Source of the DNA: Omphiscola glabra
Taxonomy: Eukaryota; Mollusca; Gastropoda; Lymnaeidae
Reading direction: 5' to 3'
DNA length: 64,000 nt
Assembly: GCA_964017045.1 (NCBI GenBank)
Contig: OZ024807.1
Location: 12,967,241-13,031,240 of the forward strand
The position numbers and the translations under genes were made by a program. Shown in pieces: positions 1 to 12,720 of this stretch. Every line of letters starts with the position of its first letter. The first letter of the stretch is position 1. Below the pieces are notes generated by a model, which saw only the letters and a program-made list of their open reading frames with translations, had not been told where the DNA came from and ran no database searches.

Positions 1-1917
1 TTTAAAAAAAAAAAAAAAAATTTTTTTTTTAATCATTGGTCACAAATCTATTACTATCAGGGTATCATGAGTGAGCTCCACTGAACAGACATAAAAAGCT
101 GAAGTCATCAACTGGGTTTCATGCAGGCAATTATATGATGAGATGTTATAAACAAAGGCAGCATCCAGATATATTGGAGCCAAGTGGCTGGGATCCTATA
201 CTGTAAATTGTTTTGATTTCACTTACAGATAAAATCCCAAGACAAAGGGTTCTAAAATTAATAGTGAAAGTACTTATTTTTGCTGTATGTCATATGTCTA
301 TGACTAGTTGTGGCCTTAACATAATGAAGGCCACTTTGCTACACAGATTTTTCACACACAAACTATTTCATTCATACTACTGATATGTGTGCCCCGCTTG
401 AGCAAACAGTCAAAGTTGAAATATTAACATGAATGTAGTATTATCAGATGTTTTCATGGGACCAACATGAGATAATGATTACATTTATCTCTTTATTGTC
501 AGATTCATGTCAGGCAAAAATATTTACTGACTAGCACAAACAAATGTTCCAGCTCTCCAGGGGAGCATACTGGTCCTTTTGTGTCATGAAGTGAGCCATA
601 AAAAGAAATCACACCCATTAACACTATCTGTACCATGGGTATACAGTTTAAATGGACCAGAGGGGGAGACAAAAAAAAAGGAAAAAAGAAAAAGGGGGGG
701 GGGGGGGGGTAAATTCTTTTTTTAATGTTAACAAACTTTTAATTTATCTATTAAATAATACTTAGGGTTTTTTGTGTGTATTTCCCCCCACATGAAAGGC
801 TATGTTATCACCAAAGGCTTGAACTCCGGTCTGTTTTTATGTGAATGTAAATTTTACTTTACAAGCAAATCGGTACTCTAACTAGGTAAGCAAACACATT
901 AAGAAACTAATTTTAACAAACTGTAAGTTACATCTGTCAGAGAGCGGTAACAGCTAAATGTTCTTTTAATGGCTGTATAAAAAGTCAATTACGTTTTATC
1001 TTATCAGAGAGCTTAAAAGGGAAATGTTGTCTTGTAGTTCCCTTCAGTCAGACAGTAATGTGTGTGTAGATATGTCTGTGGTACTTGTGCTATTGGTAAC
1101 AAATGCAACATGACAATAACCCAGTTTCACATAAGGGGGCTGCTCTGTTCATAAATTCTCAATTGTTTTATGGCTAAAATAGGGTAAAGGTTCTTGGTAG
1201 GTGAGATGTGCGCCCCCCTCCCAAGTTTTAAAGCTGGCACTTCAATGAAAAGGGAAGGGGCCATGAAATAGGTAAAAAAATAAATAAATACATATTTAGT
1301 AAGCAAATTTGTTGAAGTTAGTATAAGCATGTAGGTATAAGTATCCAAGTATAAATATTAACCTAGATGAGAACAGCATTCCAATCCACTGACAGAGAAA
1401 AAGTTAAATTAAGTGAACTGCTGACAAAAGCAAGTATTTCCTGAAAACAATTCTTTGAAGTTATTTAACACCTTTTAAAGTATTGAGAATCCTTATTGTT
1501 AGGGGGTGTGGTGTACTCTTGAGTGAATATTATATTAGCTCACTCACAAATCACAATTTGATTTAAATTAGATTTCAAAATGATATGGCTGCTGCAGCAG
1601 TCAACTCCAGTTGATATGAATGACAACTGGAGAAGAAGAAAAAAGGGGGTTGGTGAAAGGGGGAGGGGGGGGGGGAGGGAAGGGTCTAAACTATGATGAC
1701 ATAGGAGCCAGAATGATCAGTTCATTGATCGTGGGCCCTCAAAATATAGAAGCAGAAGAAGAAAAAGAGGTAGGGAAACGTAAGCCATGTCCAAATTAAT
1801 ATAATTTATTATTAGTATGAATAGAGGGAGACGGGCACATGAGAATCCCTTCGAATTGGCTTTCCTCTGCATGTGACTGTTCCACCACTTATTGGTACAG
1901 GAAAGAGTATTGATTTG
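1..1917. other. Intergenic, no gene seen
   Basis: AT-rich sequence with homopolymer runs, including an A-rich stretch running into a G tract near 695-710 and a G tract near 1661-1675. Short open frames on both strands have no recognisable motif and look like chance. No exon with good splice sites was found. Confidence 0.6.
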
Positions 1918-2082
1918 CAGTGGCGTAGCGAGCTCAACTCGCGCCCGGGGCACAATACCTTTTTAGCGCCCCCCCCCCCCCATTCAAAAACCATACAATA
2001 TTATAGTAAAATATACCATTTGGCGCCCCTTTGTGAGTATCGCCCGTGGCATGATGCCCCCCCCCCCCTCACTACGCCACTG
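1918..2082 (+). mobile_element. MITE with CAGTGGCGTAG ends, copy 1
   Basis: Terminal inverted repeats are visible: CAGTGGCGTAGCGAG at the left and CTACGCCACTG at the right. The 165 bp body has C-tracts and no coding capacity. The flanks TTGATTTG and ATTGTTTG form an imperfect 8 bp duplication (5 of 8). The same element lies in opposite orientation at 38504-38669; both share an internal block beginning CGCCCCTTTGTGAGT and ending GGCATGATGCCC. Superfamily unresolved. Confidence 0.75.
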
Positions 2083-2463
2083 ATTGTTTGCTGGTTGATG
2101 ATCCTCAGTCCTCACTCTCTGTCAGATATTACTTGATTTATTTTTCTTTTTTATGTTGGGTTTTTTTTTTTTTTTACCAATAAGTGTTTAACAAACGTAT
2201 CATTTCCCTAATTTTCTAAAACCCCATTTCTTAAAATTAATCAAAAGCATTTACTATTGCAAGCTTTTAAAAAAATTATTATTTAACACCTAAAATTTAA
2301 ATAATTATTAAATCATATTAAATGTAATGACTGTTAATATGAAATATTTCATCGATTGCTTTAAAAAAAGTTTTTAAAATGTTAACGTTAAAATAGTGTG
2401 AAATGTTACCCTACAATACAATATTGTTGAATATAAATATATTTGAATGCAACCCCCCCCCCC

Positions 2464-2640
2464 CAGTGACGTAGCTAAGGTTAGTGCACACCCACCCCCC
2501 AACCAACGGTCCAAGCTTTTTACCACCTCCTTCCAGAAAAAAATACTTGGAAATTGGCCGAAAATGTCACCCCTCGGTATACAGAAAAAAGTGCCGCCCG
2601 GGGTGCATTCCTCACTCCGCACCCCCTTCCTACGTCCCTG
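2464..2640 (+). mobile_element. MITE with CAGTGACGTAG ends, related copy
   Basis: The left end reads CAGTGACGTAGCTAAGG and the right end CCTACGTCCCTG, a diverged version of the CAGTGGCGTAG family. Total 177 bp with C-rich interior and no open frame of interest. The interior is not alignable by eye to the copy at 1918, so it may be a separate subfamily. Confidence 0.55.
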
Positions 2641-2840
2641 TGCCCCGCACACACAAAGAAAAAGACCACACAGACAAGAACGGTTGTACACAATTAGCAG
2701 TAACATCCATTAGCTCTAAACGAGCATAGTCGGCCAGCTAGCCAAGCCTGGCAAAGTACGCCTCTTTCAATCAAAGAGACATCATCCTCGAAACAATGCA
2801 GCCCGACGGCTTCAAGCTCAGACCTCCATCCCAACTACAG

Positions 2841-5650
2841 GTAAGTGATAAAACAACGCCGTCAAAATCTATGGGCCATTAAACCAAGTCAGTGAATGAC
2901 TGCTTTAGTCTTTAGTCCATGCTAAATTATGGGCGGAACCAAGAAGAATTCTAACACACGTCCCTTTCCTTCTGTTCTGTACAGGCTATGACAAAAGCCA
3001 CACACAAAAAAAAACAAAAACAAAAAAAAAAAACGCTCTTGCTAATTGGAAGACCGAAAATTGAGTTGGCCCCAAGCAATGCTCCTTATAGTCACCAGAG
3101 AGCACTGTAGCACGTCGCCACCCTGTCGCGCACGGCTCTTCTATTTTCTAGTTTGGATTGGGTCGGTGGACCGGCTTTGCGACTATTTGACCATATTGGC
3201 TTTAGTCGCTCTCCAGCGGATTATAGACCGGGGCAGCGATTCTCAAACAGTGGTTCGTGTGCCTGCCTGCAGTGGTACATATACAATTTTCCAAGTGGCA
3301 AACATGGATATAGCAAAAAGATAATATTGAATGAATACCAGGCCCAAATTACAAAAAATTCACACGAAGGTACTATAACTTTCACCTGATTATTTAAGTG
3401 GTACAAAATTCTATAAGTTTGAGAATCCCGGGGCGGGGTGGGGGGGGGGGGGAAGGGGCGCGAAAAAAAAGGGGGCTGAGCTCTTCATTCAAACTGTAGC
3501 TTTTAGGGTCTAGCACGTCTCTTTGATCAGAGACAGTCCCGCCAATAAACAATGCGAACGTCTGGTTCAGGGGAACGGATGGAGTAATGATGTGTGGGGT
3601 AATTGCTACAATACAAACCGCCATCGCTTTTGTCGGTCGCAATGTTGACACAGTGGGGGCTAATGGGCTGGTACAGTGTAAGAAGCATCGGAAAACTTAA
3701 GGATGTCATGGTCTCCCACAGATGGTGAGAGCATAATGGCCACGATACACAGAGCCGTCGTCAATGAAAAAAATATGGATATAGTGGGGGAGGGGGTAGT
3801 TATGGGAGGGTAGAGAGAGCTGCGTCGGTTTTAATTGTGTGGACAAACTAAAGGTGAGTTAGTGTTACTTATAGTGATGTCCCTTCTGTCAGCATTTCAG
3901 TAGGATGATTCGAACACACAAAGGTAGCTTTTATTTTATGTATTAAAGACGCAGTGAAGACATTCCAACAATGCATACGATATCACCATTGTTATCAAAT
4001 TATATAGCACCCTATATAGTAGCCCATATAGCGATTTCGACTTCGACGTGCCGAGTACAGAAAAAACTTATCTAAGCACATGATTCCCCCCCCCCCAACC
4101 AAACCAACCCCCAACTCATTGTGGAACAACATATCATCATCGCATTTATTTCCTTTTTACCATTCCAATAGAAGTCGGAAAACTCGAAGATAAAACCTAT
4201 TGAAGCAAACTGTAATATTTAAACTACATACTATTCACAACACGCATAATATGGATACATTTTGGTTGGCGTACGAACACATGTTTATAATAATTGGAAA
4301 CATCTGAGAACTCCACAGGTGCTAGAGCTGAAGTTAATGATACTGGCCGACGGCAACCGTAATAAAGTATTATAATTTATTCTTAAAGTATACTCCGTAT
4401 ATAAAACTTTATAATAACATCTCTATTCAAAACTCGTACTTCACATGTACACAAATTATACCTCCGTTTATGATTCTGTTCAAAACTAAGGCCCGTCCAG
4501 GTAAAGTGTATATATTTCTATATATATTTCAGTAAATCACACAAGCTCCAGTTTCTCCATCGGTAACTCTAAATGTGTGATAACAGAGTTGTAGCCCTTG
4601 CTTCCATCAGCACTCGATTAGACAGTAACTGTTCCGAGCGGTGAGCGGAGACGTGGATGTGGAACCCTCACTGCTCACTCGACGCCATTACCTTAGACAA
4701 CATTCGCGTAACCTTCGACCCGTGGGGGTCTACAGTAACCGTTCTGTTAGCTTGACTTCATCAACCGACGGAGCACCTTTCCGACAAGTGCAACACTCAA
4801 AGAACGTGTCGGCGAAAGCCCCACCGAGTACAATATTTTCAATGTATTGAACTTTTGGGTCACGAAACAAGTGATGGAAACCATCGAATTCTTGAAGCTG
4901 CTCTACAGTACACCTTAACGACTGAGACCAATGATGGGAAGCGAGGGATGAGATAAAGACTTTCCAGAAAGACAGCATTAGTAATCCCCTAGATGCCTGG
5001 CAGTAAAATTTTGTAGGTGAGTGTGGAAGGGATGCTGTTTGGTTTCGACCCAACGTTTCCGATCTCACGCATTTTTCGTCTGTCGACGCAGTAAAGAAAT
5101 CTAGCGTAACCGGACCGTTTAAGCCGAACTGGGTTTTAAAACATCGAAGCCGCGCCCGCCACTCTCCTTGGAGTGGTTGTTGCCGCGAATGAACCCACCC
5201 TCCCCATCCCCTCAACTACCTACATTCTTTCCTTCCATACCATCATCATCATCGAGGATACCCCCCCCCCCCCAAACCACACGCCGCCACCATTTCACTG
5301 CTCGTTGCCCACAGGACCAAACAGCCCGTGAAATCAACGCGTCGCCAGCTCTGTGGAGATCTACATGGCTTGGAAAATTAACCGGAGAGGAAAGGCCCCT
5401 TTCCTCATGCACATTTCGAATCGGACGAGATGAAGAAATGGAAAAAAAAAAAGGTGTGTGTGTGGGGGACGGGGATAAATTGCAAAGACAGAAAATTAAT
5501 TTGTTCTACCTGTGATGCGGCCGTGGGGGGGGGGGGGGGGTTTAAGGGTGAAATGTTTTCAACACAATACCTTTATGTTTAAATATCCAGGGTAGCGAAG
5601 TCGTTAAAATTAAAAGTAAACATTAACAATTTTTAGTACCCCCATGTTAA

Positions 5651-5681
<31 letters not shown>

Positions 5682-8600
5682 GAAAAGAAGATTGATGAAC
5701 ATATTTTTAATCTCTACAATAGAACAGCTCTGGTCATCTCGGAATCTCTCCCAATATCATAACAGCGAACGTGTTTTTAAACGCTCGCGGTTCAACAACA
5801 TTCGGGACGCAACTGATTATTCAGACACGGCAGCGCTATTCTAAAAATGAATGCAACGGGCGGAAAGGACCGGTGCCTGGCAGATCATTTGGCACGACAC
5901 GTAGATTACAGCCACATCGAATTCCACGTCTCAAAATGCACTCGGTAATTAGAAGACGCGAGTCGGATGCGTCCAAACAACAAGCATCATCAAGGGTTAA
6001 TGCTTGGCACGAGAGGAAGACAGTTCGAAATGATGGATTTAAATTATGGGGTGGGAACTAGAAGGTGTGGGTTTTTTTTTTGTCTTCTTCTTCCTGTTTT
6101 TTTCGGGGGGTGGTGGAATGTGAGACTGGTGATCATCTTTTAAATTTAAAGTTCTGATTTCATTCAGAAATCCATGTCTTCCAATTCTGAATTCTGATTG
6201 GTCAAACAGATTAGGTGGGGTTTAACGCTTTAAAAATCCAAAGAAAGTTTCTAAAAAAAATCATTAAAAAAATATTATTCAAGGATTGTTATAAATCGTC
6301 ATGGTTGCAATGCACCTAGTTGTTGGGGAAGATACATTTGAAAAAAAAATTTGCTCCATGGCTTCGAATTTGCTAATTGCTGGGAAAATCGCATGATTTA
6401 TATTATATATTGGAAAATCGAAAGTGCCACCCTGATCTGTCTCCTCCTTCGCTGCTGCCTTGAAGCCCTTTAGCCTGTGATTTAATTTAATGTGTGGTTG
6501 GGGAGGGGGGAGGGGGGAAACTTAAAGCTAGTTTTGAAGAAAGTGAAAGGTTTGCAATATTTCCCAGAAATTCTAAAACTGCCACTACCGCTCTATCCAG
6601 CCCTCAGGCGAACAGTTAGGAAACCCCTCATTCCACTTTTGATAACTACTGGTTAAACATGTAGAGTCCCTTTTAATATCATGCACCCCATTCAAGTCAG
6701 AAGTAGCTTTGCAAATGTAAAAATTTATTCCAAAGATGAACTGATTCCTTTGGAAAAAAAAAAGGGGGGGGGGGGGCTGTCAAAAAAGAAAAACATGAAT
6801 AAAGGAAGTTCATCTCCCATGAATAAAGGAAGTTCAGCTCCATGAATAAAGGAAGTTCAGCTCCCACGGAATAGCTGAAGATTCGGTCCTTACCACTGTG
6901 GTTTGGTCGCTCTTCTGATTCATTTCCATGTAGATTCACGGGCCTCTGCTACCCCGCTCCAAAAAGCTAGTTGTCAGAAACATGTTATTAGGAAAAAGTT
7001 CACGGCGGACACACATAAGCTAACAAGACCCGCCCACGGGGAGTTTGGGGGCGGGAAGAGAAAGCGCTGACGGTAAAATGAACGTGTTTACAGTATCTCG
7101 GCCCACAGGTCTGCGTCTACACGTGAGCCGTCTGTTGTGATGGACGACTCCCCGCTGATACATCATGTGCCGTCACAAATTACACCGTCTTTTAAACCAT
7201 TCCCTTTATGTTCATGCTCTGCATAAAAAAAAATAGATATTAAAAAATCAATGGAGCCAGGAGAGACCAGGCGGATAATCATTGCTGGTTAACTGTGAGA
7301 GAATAGTGAGGATGGGTTGGGGAGCTGGGGGAGTGATTTTTAATCCGCACAGCACACAGCGGGATGTGTAATCCGGATACGAAAAGCGGCGTGGAAGTGG
7401 TGTGGTGATTAGTGAAGGACTTGTCTTTGCCAATGTTCTAAATGGTCATAACCAAATAAAAAGATTATAAATATGAAGAGATATTTGCAAATAAATACTT
7501 GCTCCACAGCCGAGGCAATGTTACTAACAGCACACCCGTACAGTCAGTGCATGCGATTCTAGAAGAGAGTTCGACATTCAACCTTGATAGGCTTACAAGA
7601 GGGCCGCAGTGTGGCAATGTCGCTCAGAGAAAACAAACTCTTCTCATCTCAAACGCACACCGTTTGTTTTGCTGCTTTCAAGAACGCATATTTGGGGCAG
7701 ACGTTGTTTGTTATAAGATCACCCACCAATCCTCACTTGAGGACTAACTGCGCAAGACACAAATGACTAAATTTGTTGGCGAAATCACCAAAGTAGCAGC
7801 AGAATTGAAGTCGTCATAAAAATAGTGCACTTGCACCTTCGTATATCTTATCATGAAACTCAGATTGCCTTTCTGATTCCTGCGTAAAATTTGATCTCTC
7901 CAATGGGTTTGAGATCGCACAAACATAATGGTCAAGCCATGTCCACCGAAACCAAAAAAAGAACAACTTAAGCCAACAATGATGGTTTGGCAGACGGAAG
8001 ACATTGTTTACACGTTCAAAACACTTGGAGCAAACTGGACCAGAGCTAAAACGAACGTCATATTTACTCTCTAAAAAAAAGAATTTCACTTCTAGCGTTC
8101 TATTGTAACAGCAGGAACTATTACAATTCTAGGTATGAAAGAAAATAGTATGTTGTAATGGTGAGTTCAATATTGATATAAAGATAATTTAAAATAAAAA
8201 TGTATTTTACATTTTCTGATTTTTTTAAATTCAAAGGGGAGGGGGAAATGTGTGTGTGTGGGGGGGGGGGGGGGGTTTCCGGGGTACATTTAAAGATATA
8301 GTAATCTCAAAACCAGGTTTGAACTTTGATACAGATTTAAAAAAAAAAAAAATTAAAACGACGTGAACATCGGATCAGAGATTTTTCTTGAAGTATAAGA
8401 GTTCTGTCGTTTGGCGATTGTCTGACCTTATAGTTCGGGAGCGAGGGAAATGTGAAGGAACATTTTTAACGGCAGATATTAATATATCAAATAAGTTAAT
8501 GTTGCAGACATTTCTACTGGTATTTCTTTTTTAAATTTAAGGACGTTTATGGTTTTACAAGTTTTTATGTTTTCTTTGTAGTTCATTGCCGTTGAAAAGA

Positions 8601-8834
8601 GTAAGGTAGGCCTCTTTATCATAGATGAAAACTTCTCAAAATCCATTATGCTAGAATGCGTTAATATCTATACATAGAAAAGTGAAGCTTGATTTTTGCT
8701 TTTAAAAGGCTTGGAAAGGTAGTACTTTGATTTGGGATGCAAATATCAAAACCCGATTCAGGGAGAAAGAAGCGCAAAGCGTATTTCATTATTTACCCGA
8801 GTAACATCGGAACATCGGGCCATGTCATCTGGTG
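2841..8834. other. Long stretch without a supported gene
   Basis: Contains poly-G or poly-C tracts near 3439, 4087, 5263, 5526, 6763 and 8262, a poly-A tract near 5655-5681, a short triplicated motif near 6793-6865 (AATAAAGGAAGTTCA), and a 161-codon minus-strand open frame at 4730-5215 that I cannot assign. Near 3234-3429 a degenerate inverted-repeat pair (CAGCGATTCTCAAAC at left, TTTGAGAATC at right) may be an old hAT element. No splice-site-supported coding exon was found. Confidence 0.5.
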
Positions 8835-8993
8835 CAGTGGTTGGCAAACTCATTAGTCAAAAGAGCCAAAGATCAACAACAGGACGATTATAATTTTTTT
8901 GAGAGCCAAATTTCTTTTCAAGAACCATGTTTTTTCGGAGTCAAAACCGATTTGTGACCGAGCCGCACTCAGGTCGCGATTTTCCGACCACTG
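8835..8993 (+). mobile_element. 159 bp hAT-like MITE
   Basis: Starts CAGTGGTTGGCAAACT and ends TTTTCCGACCACTG. The flanking 8 bp are ATCTGGTG and ATCTAGTG (7 of 8 identical), as expected of hAT insertion. The interior contains two copies of GAGCCAAA and no coding capacity. The right-hand target copy has TA at its centre, matching the Buster-type hAT preference. Confidence 0.8.
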
Positions 8994-9658
8994 ATCTAGT
9001 GCAATAGGAGTTTCGGAAAGGGAAAAAACACACCATACAATCAAATAAGCCAACACGTAGGTTCTTGAAATCAGACATATGACCCGTAGCACAACTAATC
9101 ATTTATATGTTGATCCCACACCGCTGATCTTCGAAGTGAGTTCAATACAATGACAACAACAGGAAAAAAATGTAAAAAAAAAATAAAATAACAATTTACG
9201 CATTTTTATTTACAAAAAAACGTATATCTGAAACTCCCAGCACATTGGCATTGGTGTCTATTCGCTGGACATGAATGGGCGGCCGCGATGACGTCATCTA
9301 AAGTTGGTTAACGGTTCTGAGAAATTTACAGGTATCCAGTGCAGGTAAAGTTTGCCGTTGGATTTGAGCCGACTCGCTGTGTTTGTGAGCAAACACTCCC
9401 GACATACTACCTGGCCATGTGCTTGCCTTTAAATCAAGGCGACGGGTGGATAGAGTCAACAGGAATAAATGGGATAGAATTCACGTCACAATTTCACCGA
9501 TGCGTTACCGGTGTGAGTCAGAGAACGACTGTTGGGGTGAGATCTGAAGCAGTCGCAGGGATTGTCCGTCTCGACCTTTATATACTTTTCTGAGGCATTG
9601 CGATTTGAGAATATGAAGTTATGTTGGGCGTTTTTCCATAATTAGTGATTTTTTAACT
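8994..9658. other. Intergenic, nothing recognised
   Basis: Includes a palindromic CRE-like site, GATGACGTCATC, at 9287-9298, and a GC-richer stretch with an 84-codon open frame at 9339-9593 that resembles no known protein. No exon boundaries stand out. Confidence 0.5.
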
Positions 9659-9893
9659 GGTAATCCCCGACAATAATTAACAAAAATTTTAATCCCAAAC
9701 AATTTAAAAAAAGTGTAATCCCAAACAATACTTTTAAAAAAGTGTAATCCCAAACAATAATTTAACAAAAAAAACGTGTAATCCCAAACAATAATTTAAC
9801 ACACAAAAAACGTGTAATCCCAAACAATAATTTAACAAAAAAAACTTGCAGTCCCAAACAATAACAATAAAAACCCTTTAATCTCCAACAATA
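9659..9893 (+). repeat. Minisatellite, about 35 bp unit
   Basis: About seven imperfect units built on GTGTAATCCCAAACAATAA followed by a variable A-rich spacer (TTTAACAAAAAAAAC). Spacer length varies between units, so the period is not constant. Copies decay toward both ends. Confidence 0.9.
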
Positions 9894-11394
9894 ATGTCCT
9901 TATTGAAAATATCAAAATTATAGCATAATGCCTAATAAATATGAATGTTTAATAATTCCACACACTATTAATCAGAGTAGGATAAGATTTCTTGAACCCA
10001 AAAAGACAAAATGTTATATATTATATAACAATATATAGAATATTGAATAGTATATTAAGTTATGATGTCCCAAATCTCATATGCAACGGTGGCCAACGTA
10101 AACGGCTGCAATGGCAATTTGATCACGCGCAAGCCCCTCGCAGCCCTTGTCATTACTCCTACCAGGCCTACCAAATAAACCATAATGTACACAATTATGC
10201 ACTTATTCTTAGTGCACATAATTAGTAAATGATGAGACTTCTGCCCATGCAGCCACACACAAAATGTGCATAGATTTTAAATGAGAAATAACTCTTAACA
10301 TTTATACATGAGATATCCCACCAAACCATGGCGGCAAAAGTGCATGAACTACTAAAGACACTAGAAAAAAACAAGAATTCAAGTCACGCACTTTATAAGA
10401 ATCCCAAATAGTGCTAACTTCTTGGAATTTTATATTTTATTTTGCGCACATATGGAACACAGTGTTACGGCCATACAAACATACATTGTCTATATCGCAG
10501 TGAAATGGTATTTTGTTGGAGGGGAGGTTGGTAAAAAAAAAACAACCTTTAACACTTGTCAACAGATATGCATGATTAACACATTTTTATAAGACAAGTA
10601 AAGACAGAAGTCCAATAACTTAAGACTTAATTACACAAACACTTGCCATGTTTGAGATGAGGGGGTGGCAAGAAGTAAAGACTCACGACACATCATGGTA
10701 TGGTTTTATACTCTTCAGGTAACTCGGCTAATGATAGCTTCAGCTCCCACAACATTCTTGTTGATAGTCAAACTTTACCTAACATTGTTCATTGTACACT
10801 ATTTATCTTCCATTTTTTTCTTCACTCCCACTCTTGTACAACCAAAGCTATCTATATATATCTATTTCTATACATACATATATTGTTAAAAAAACAATGT
10901 CCATTATAAATCAGAGGTCCCTGTTTGCATAAAGGGCCACATTTGAGAAAAACCTGCATTGAAGAATTATTGACATCTCCAATGCCAGAAATGATCTAAT
11001 TTATATGGTCAAAATGGTAGCAATGAATGAGATGTAAGGCTAACAGCATTCATACACAGACTACTGCTTACATCTTATTAAAATTCCTTTCAAATGACAA
11101 AACTATAATCATAAACTTAATCATGCATAGGGCTTGCATCTCACCAAACTTAGAGAAATGCCTTGTTTTGCTGTTTTAGCATTGACCACTCATGCCTATG
11201 CCTCTAGAAACTACACAAGTTGAGAAGAAAAACAATTATGTCATGTGCATGACAACGCCTCTCCAGTTTAGAAGTAGTGTGTGCACAAATGCATTTGTGG
11301 ATACCTCTGAAATACGGCCTCTCCTACCTAACGGTCTGAATTGGTCATTCACAAAAGTACTGATTATTTTTTGTACTGACCCTCCCTGTTTTTT
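9894..11394. other. Intergenic, nothing recognised
   Basis: AT-rich DNA without a supported gene. Near 10084 the stretch CAACGGTGGCCAA matches the left end of the hAT element at 18096, but no matching right end was found. Confidence 0.5.
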
Positions 11395-12235
11395 TACAGA
11401 GACCAATCAGGTACGACCAAACCTCCAGCATTATAACTGGGCTCTTCGGAGGAGGCAGGGCATCCATCTAAGAGCAAAGTGTAAATCATGTCATGTTCAC
11501 TAACCCAGCCTCTACTCTCCCTTGAGTAGGTATCTTCTTCTAGTCTTTATCCTACTTCTTTCAATGCCCTCTTGTGGTTGACCTAGAAGTTGGATACTCA
11601 CAGATGTATATGAAATGAATGACTGGTCATTATGTGGAACATACCATTTTTAGAAAGACAGAACAGGACTCTAGGATAAGTACGAAGCTAGACAGTTGAT
11701 TTCATCTCGAGGATCTACTCATATAGCAGCAGCATGTGAAATACATATTAATATTGAGACACTAAATCTTAGAAGAAAGGAAGCAGTTATCAACATACTT
11801 ACATCACTAAGCACTGTGAAGCAGATTATCAGAGCTAACAAAAAAGAAGAGTGGTTCAATGAATGGACTATGAGCTCAAAGGAAGATGTGTTTTCACACA
11901 CATGCCCAGTCCGATCCCAAAGACCCAATAAATTGCTCGAGGGTCATAATCTTTTGCCTGGACACAGGACACAAACAGCTTAATTCCCACCTTTACATCA
12001 TAAAACCAGATACAACATCAAGGTGTCTCCTCTGCAGACATCCAAATGAAACAGTAACTGAGTAACACATCACTTCTGGTACTTCAGGACTTAAACCTAA
12101 GCTACCAAAAATAAAATAAAAAACACACCTGACCACATCAACACCCTATATGCAAACAAAGAACAGGAGAGAGTAAAAATATTCACCATGGCCGCAGGCA
12201 GAAAGGCACATGCCTAACTGGCTACTGAATCTGAA
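11395..12235 (+). mobile_element. Decayed 3' part of a non-LTR retrotransposon
   Basis: The frame at 11696-11983 reads IETLNLRRKEAVINI and later GHNLLPGHRT, typical of the RNase H and post-RNase H part of I/Jockey-like LINEs. After a frameshift, another frame continues QLNSHLYIIKP and SRCLLC, the C-terminal cysteine motif region. Stops and frameshifts mean the copy is dead. Clade assignment is from motif memory and is tentative; the boundaries are approximate. Confidence 0.6.
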
Positions 12236-12479
12236 TGATGATGATTTTCCCAAAGTATGTGAAATATACAAGAGAATAAGAATAAATATTCTCATACGAT
12301 TTCCCTAAAACTAGTCTAACTTAAACACCACATAGCTGACTAACAACAAGTTACAACTGATGACAAAATCTGTTTTCATTTAAAAAAAACAATATTACAT
12401 ATCTTCTTAATTTTCTAATTTTCAAAAATCTTTATTCAATTAATTTCAAAAACATTAATTTGAGGAAGAAATTGTCTAA

Positions 12480-12720
12480 GGCTAAGGTTAACGTGAGTCT
12501 TATTCGCGAAACACCTTTTGCGCAAAAACTGTTGTGGCCATTTTACATTCTGCGTGGGATGACTTCGTTGTTTTTTTTATTTTTTAGGTGTGACGTGACA
12601 CTAGGAGGGGGGAGGTGTAAGGATTTGTGACACTTTGTATCGGAGGGTGGGGCGGGGGGAGGGGTCTAAAAAATGTCATTTTTTGCGTGAGGTCATTTGC
12701 GAGCGACTCCTAAGTTCAGA
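12480..12720 (+). repeat. Dispersed repeat, copy A
   Basis: Shares a diverged block with 14190-14290: GGCCATTTTACATTC, a GATGACTTCGTT segment, a T-run and a GTGACGTGACAC segment. It also has G-rich stretches and the motif TTTTTGCGTGAGGTCATTT near its end, a type common in invertebrate transposon tails. Superfamily unknown. Confidence 0.45.

Noticed and set aside
1717..2136. Overlapping frames with phrases such as PRARVELATP
   Set aside because: They overlap the MITE at 1918-2082 and its C-tracts, on both strands; not genes.
9339..9593. 84-codon frame beginning MQVKFAVGFEPTR
   Set aside because: The FEPTR phrase resembles spurious translations often seen in databases; no domain, and no exon borders.
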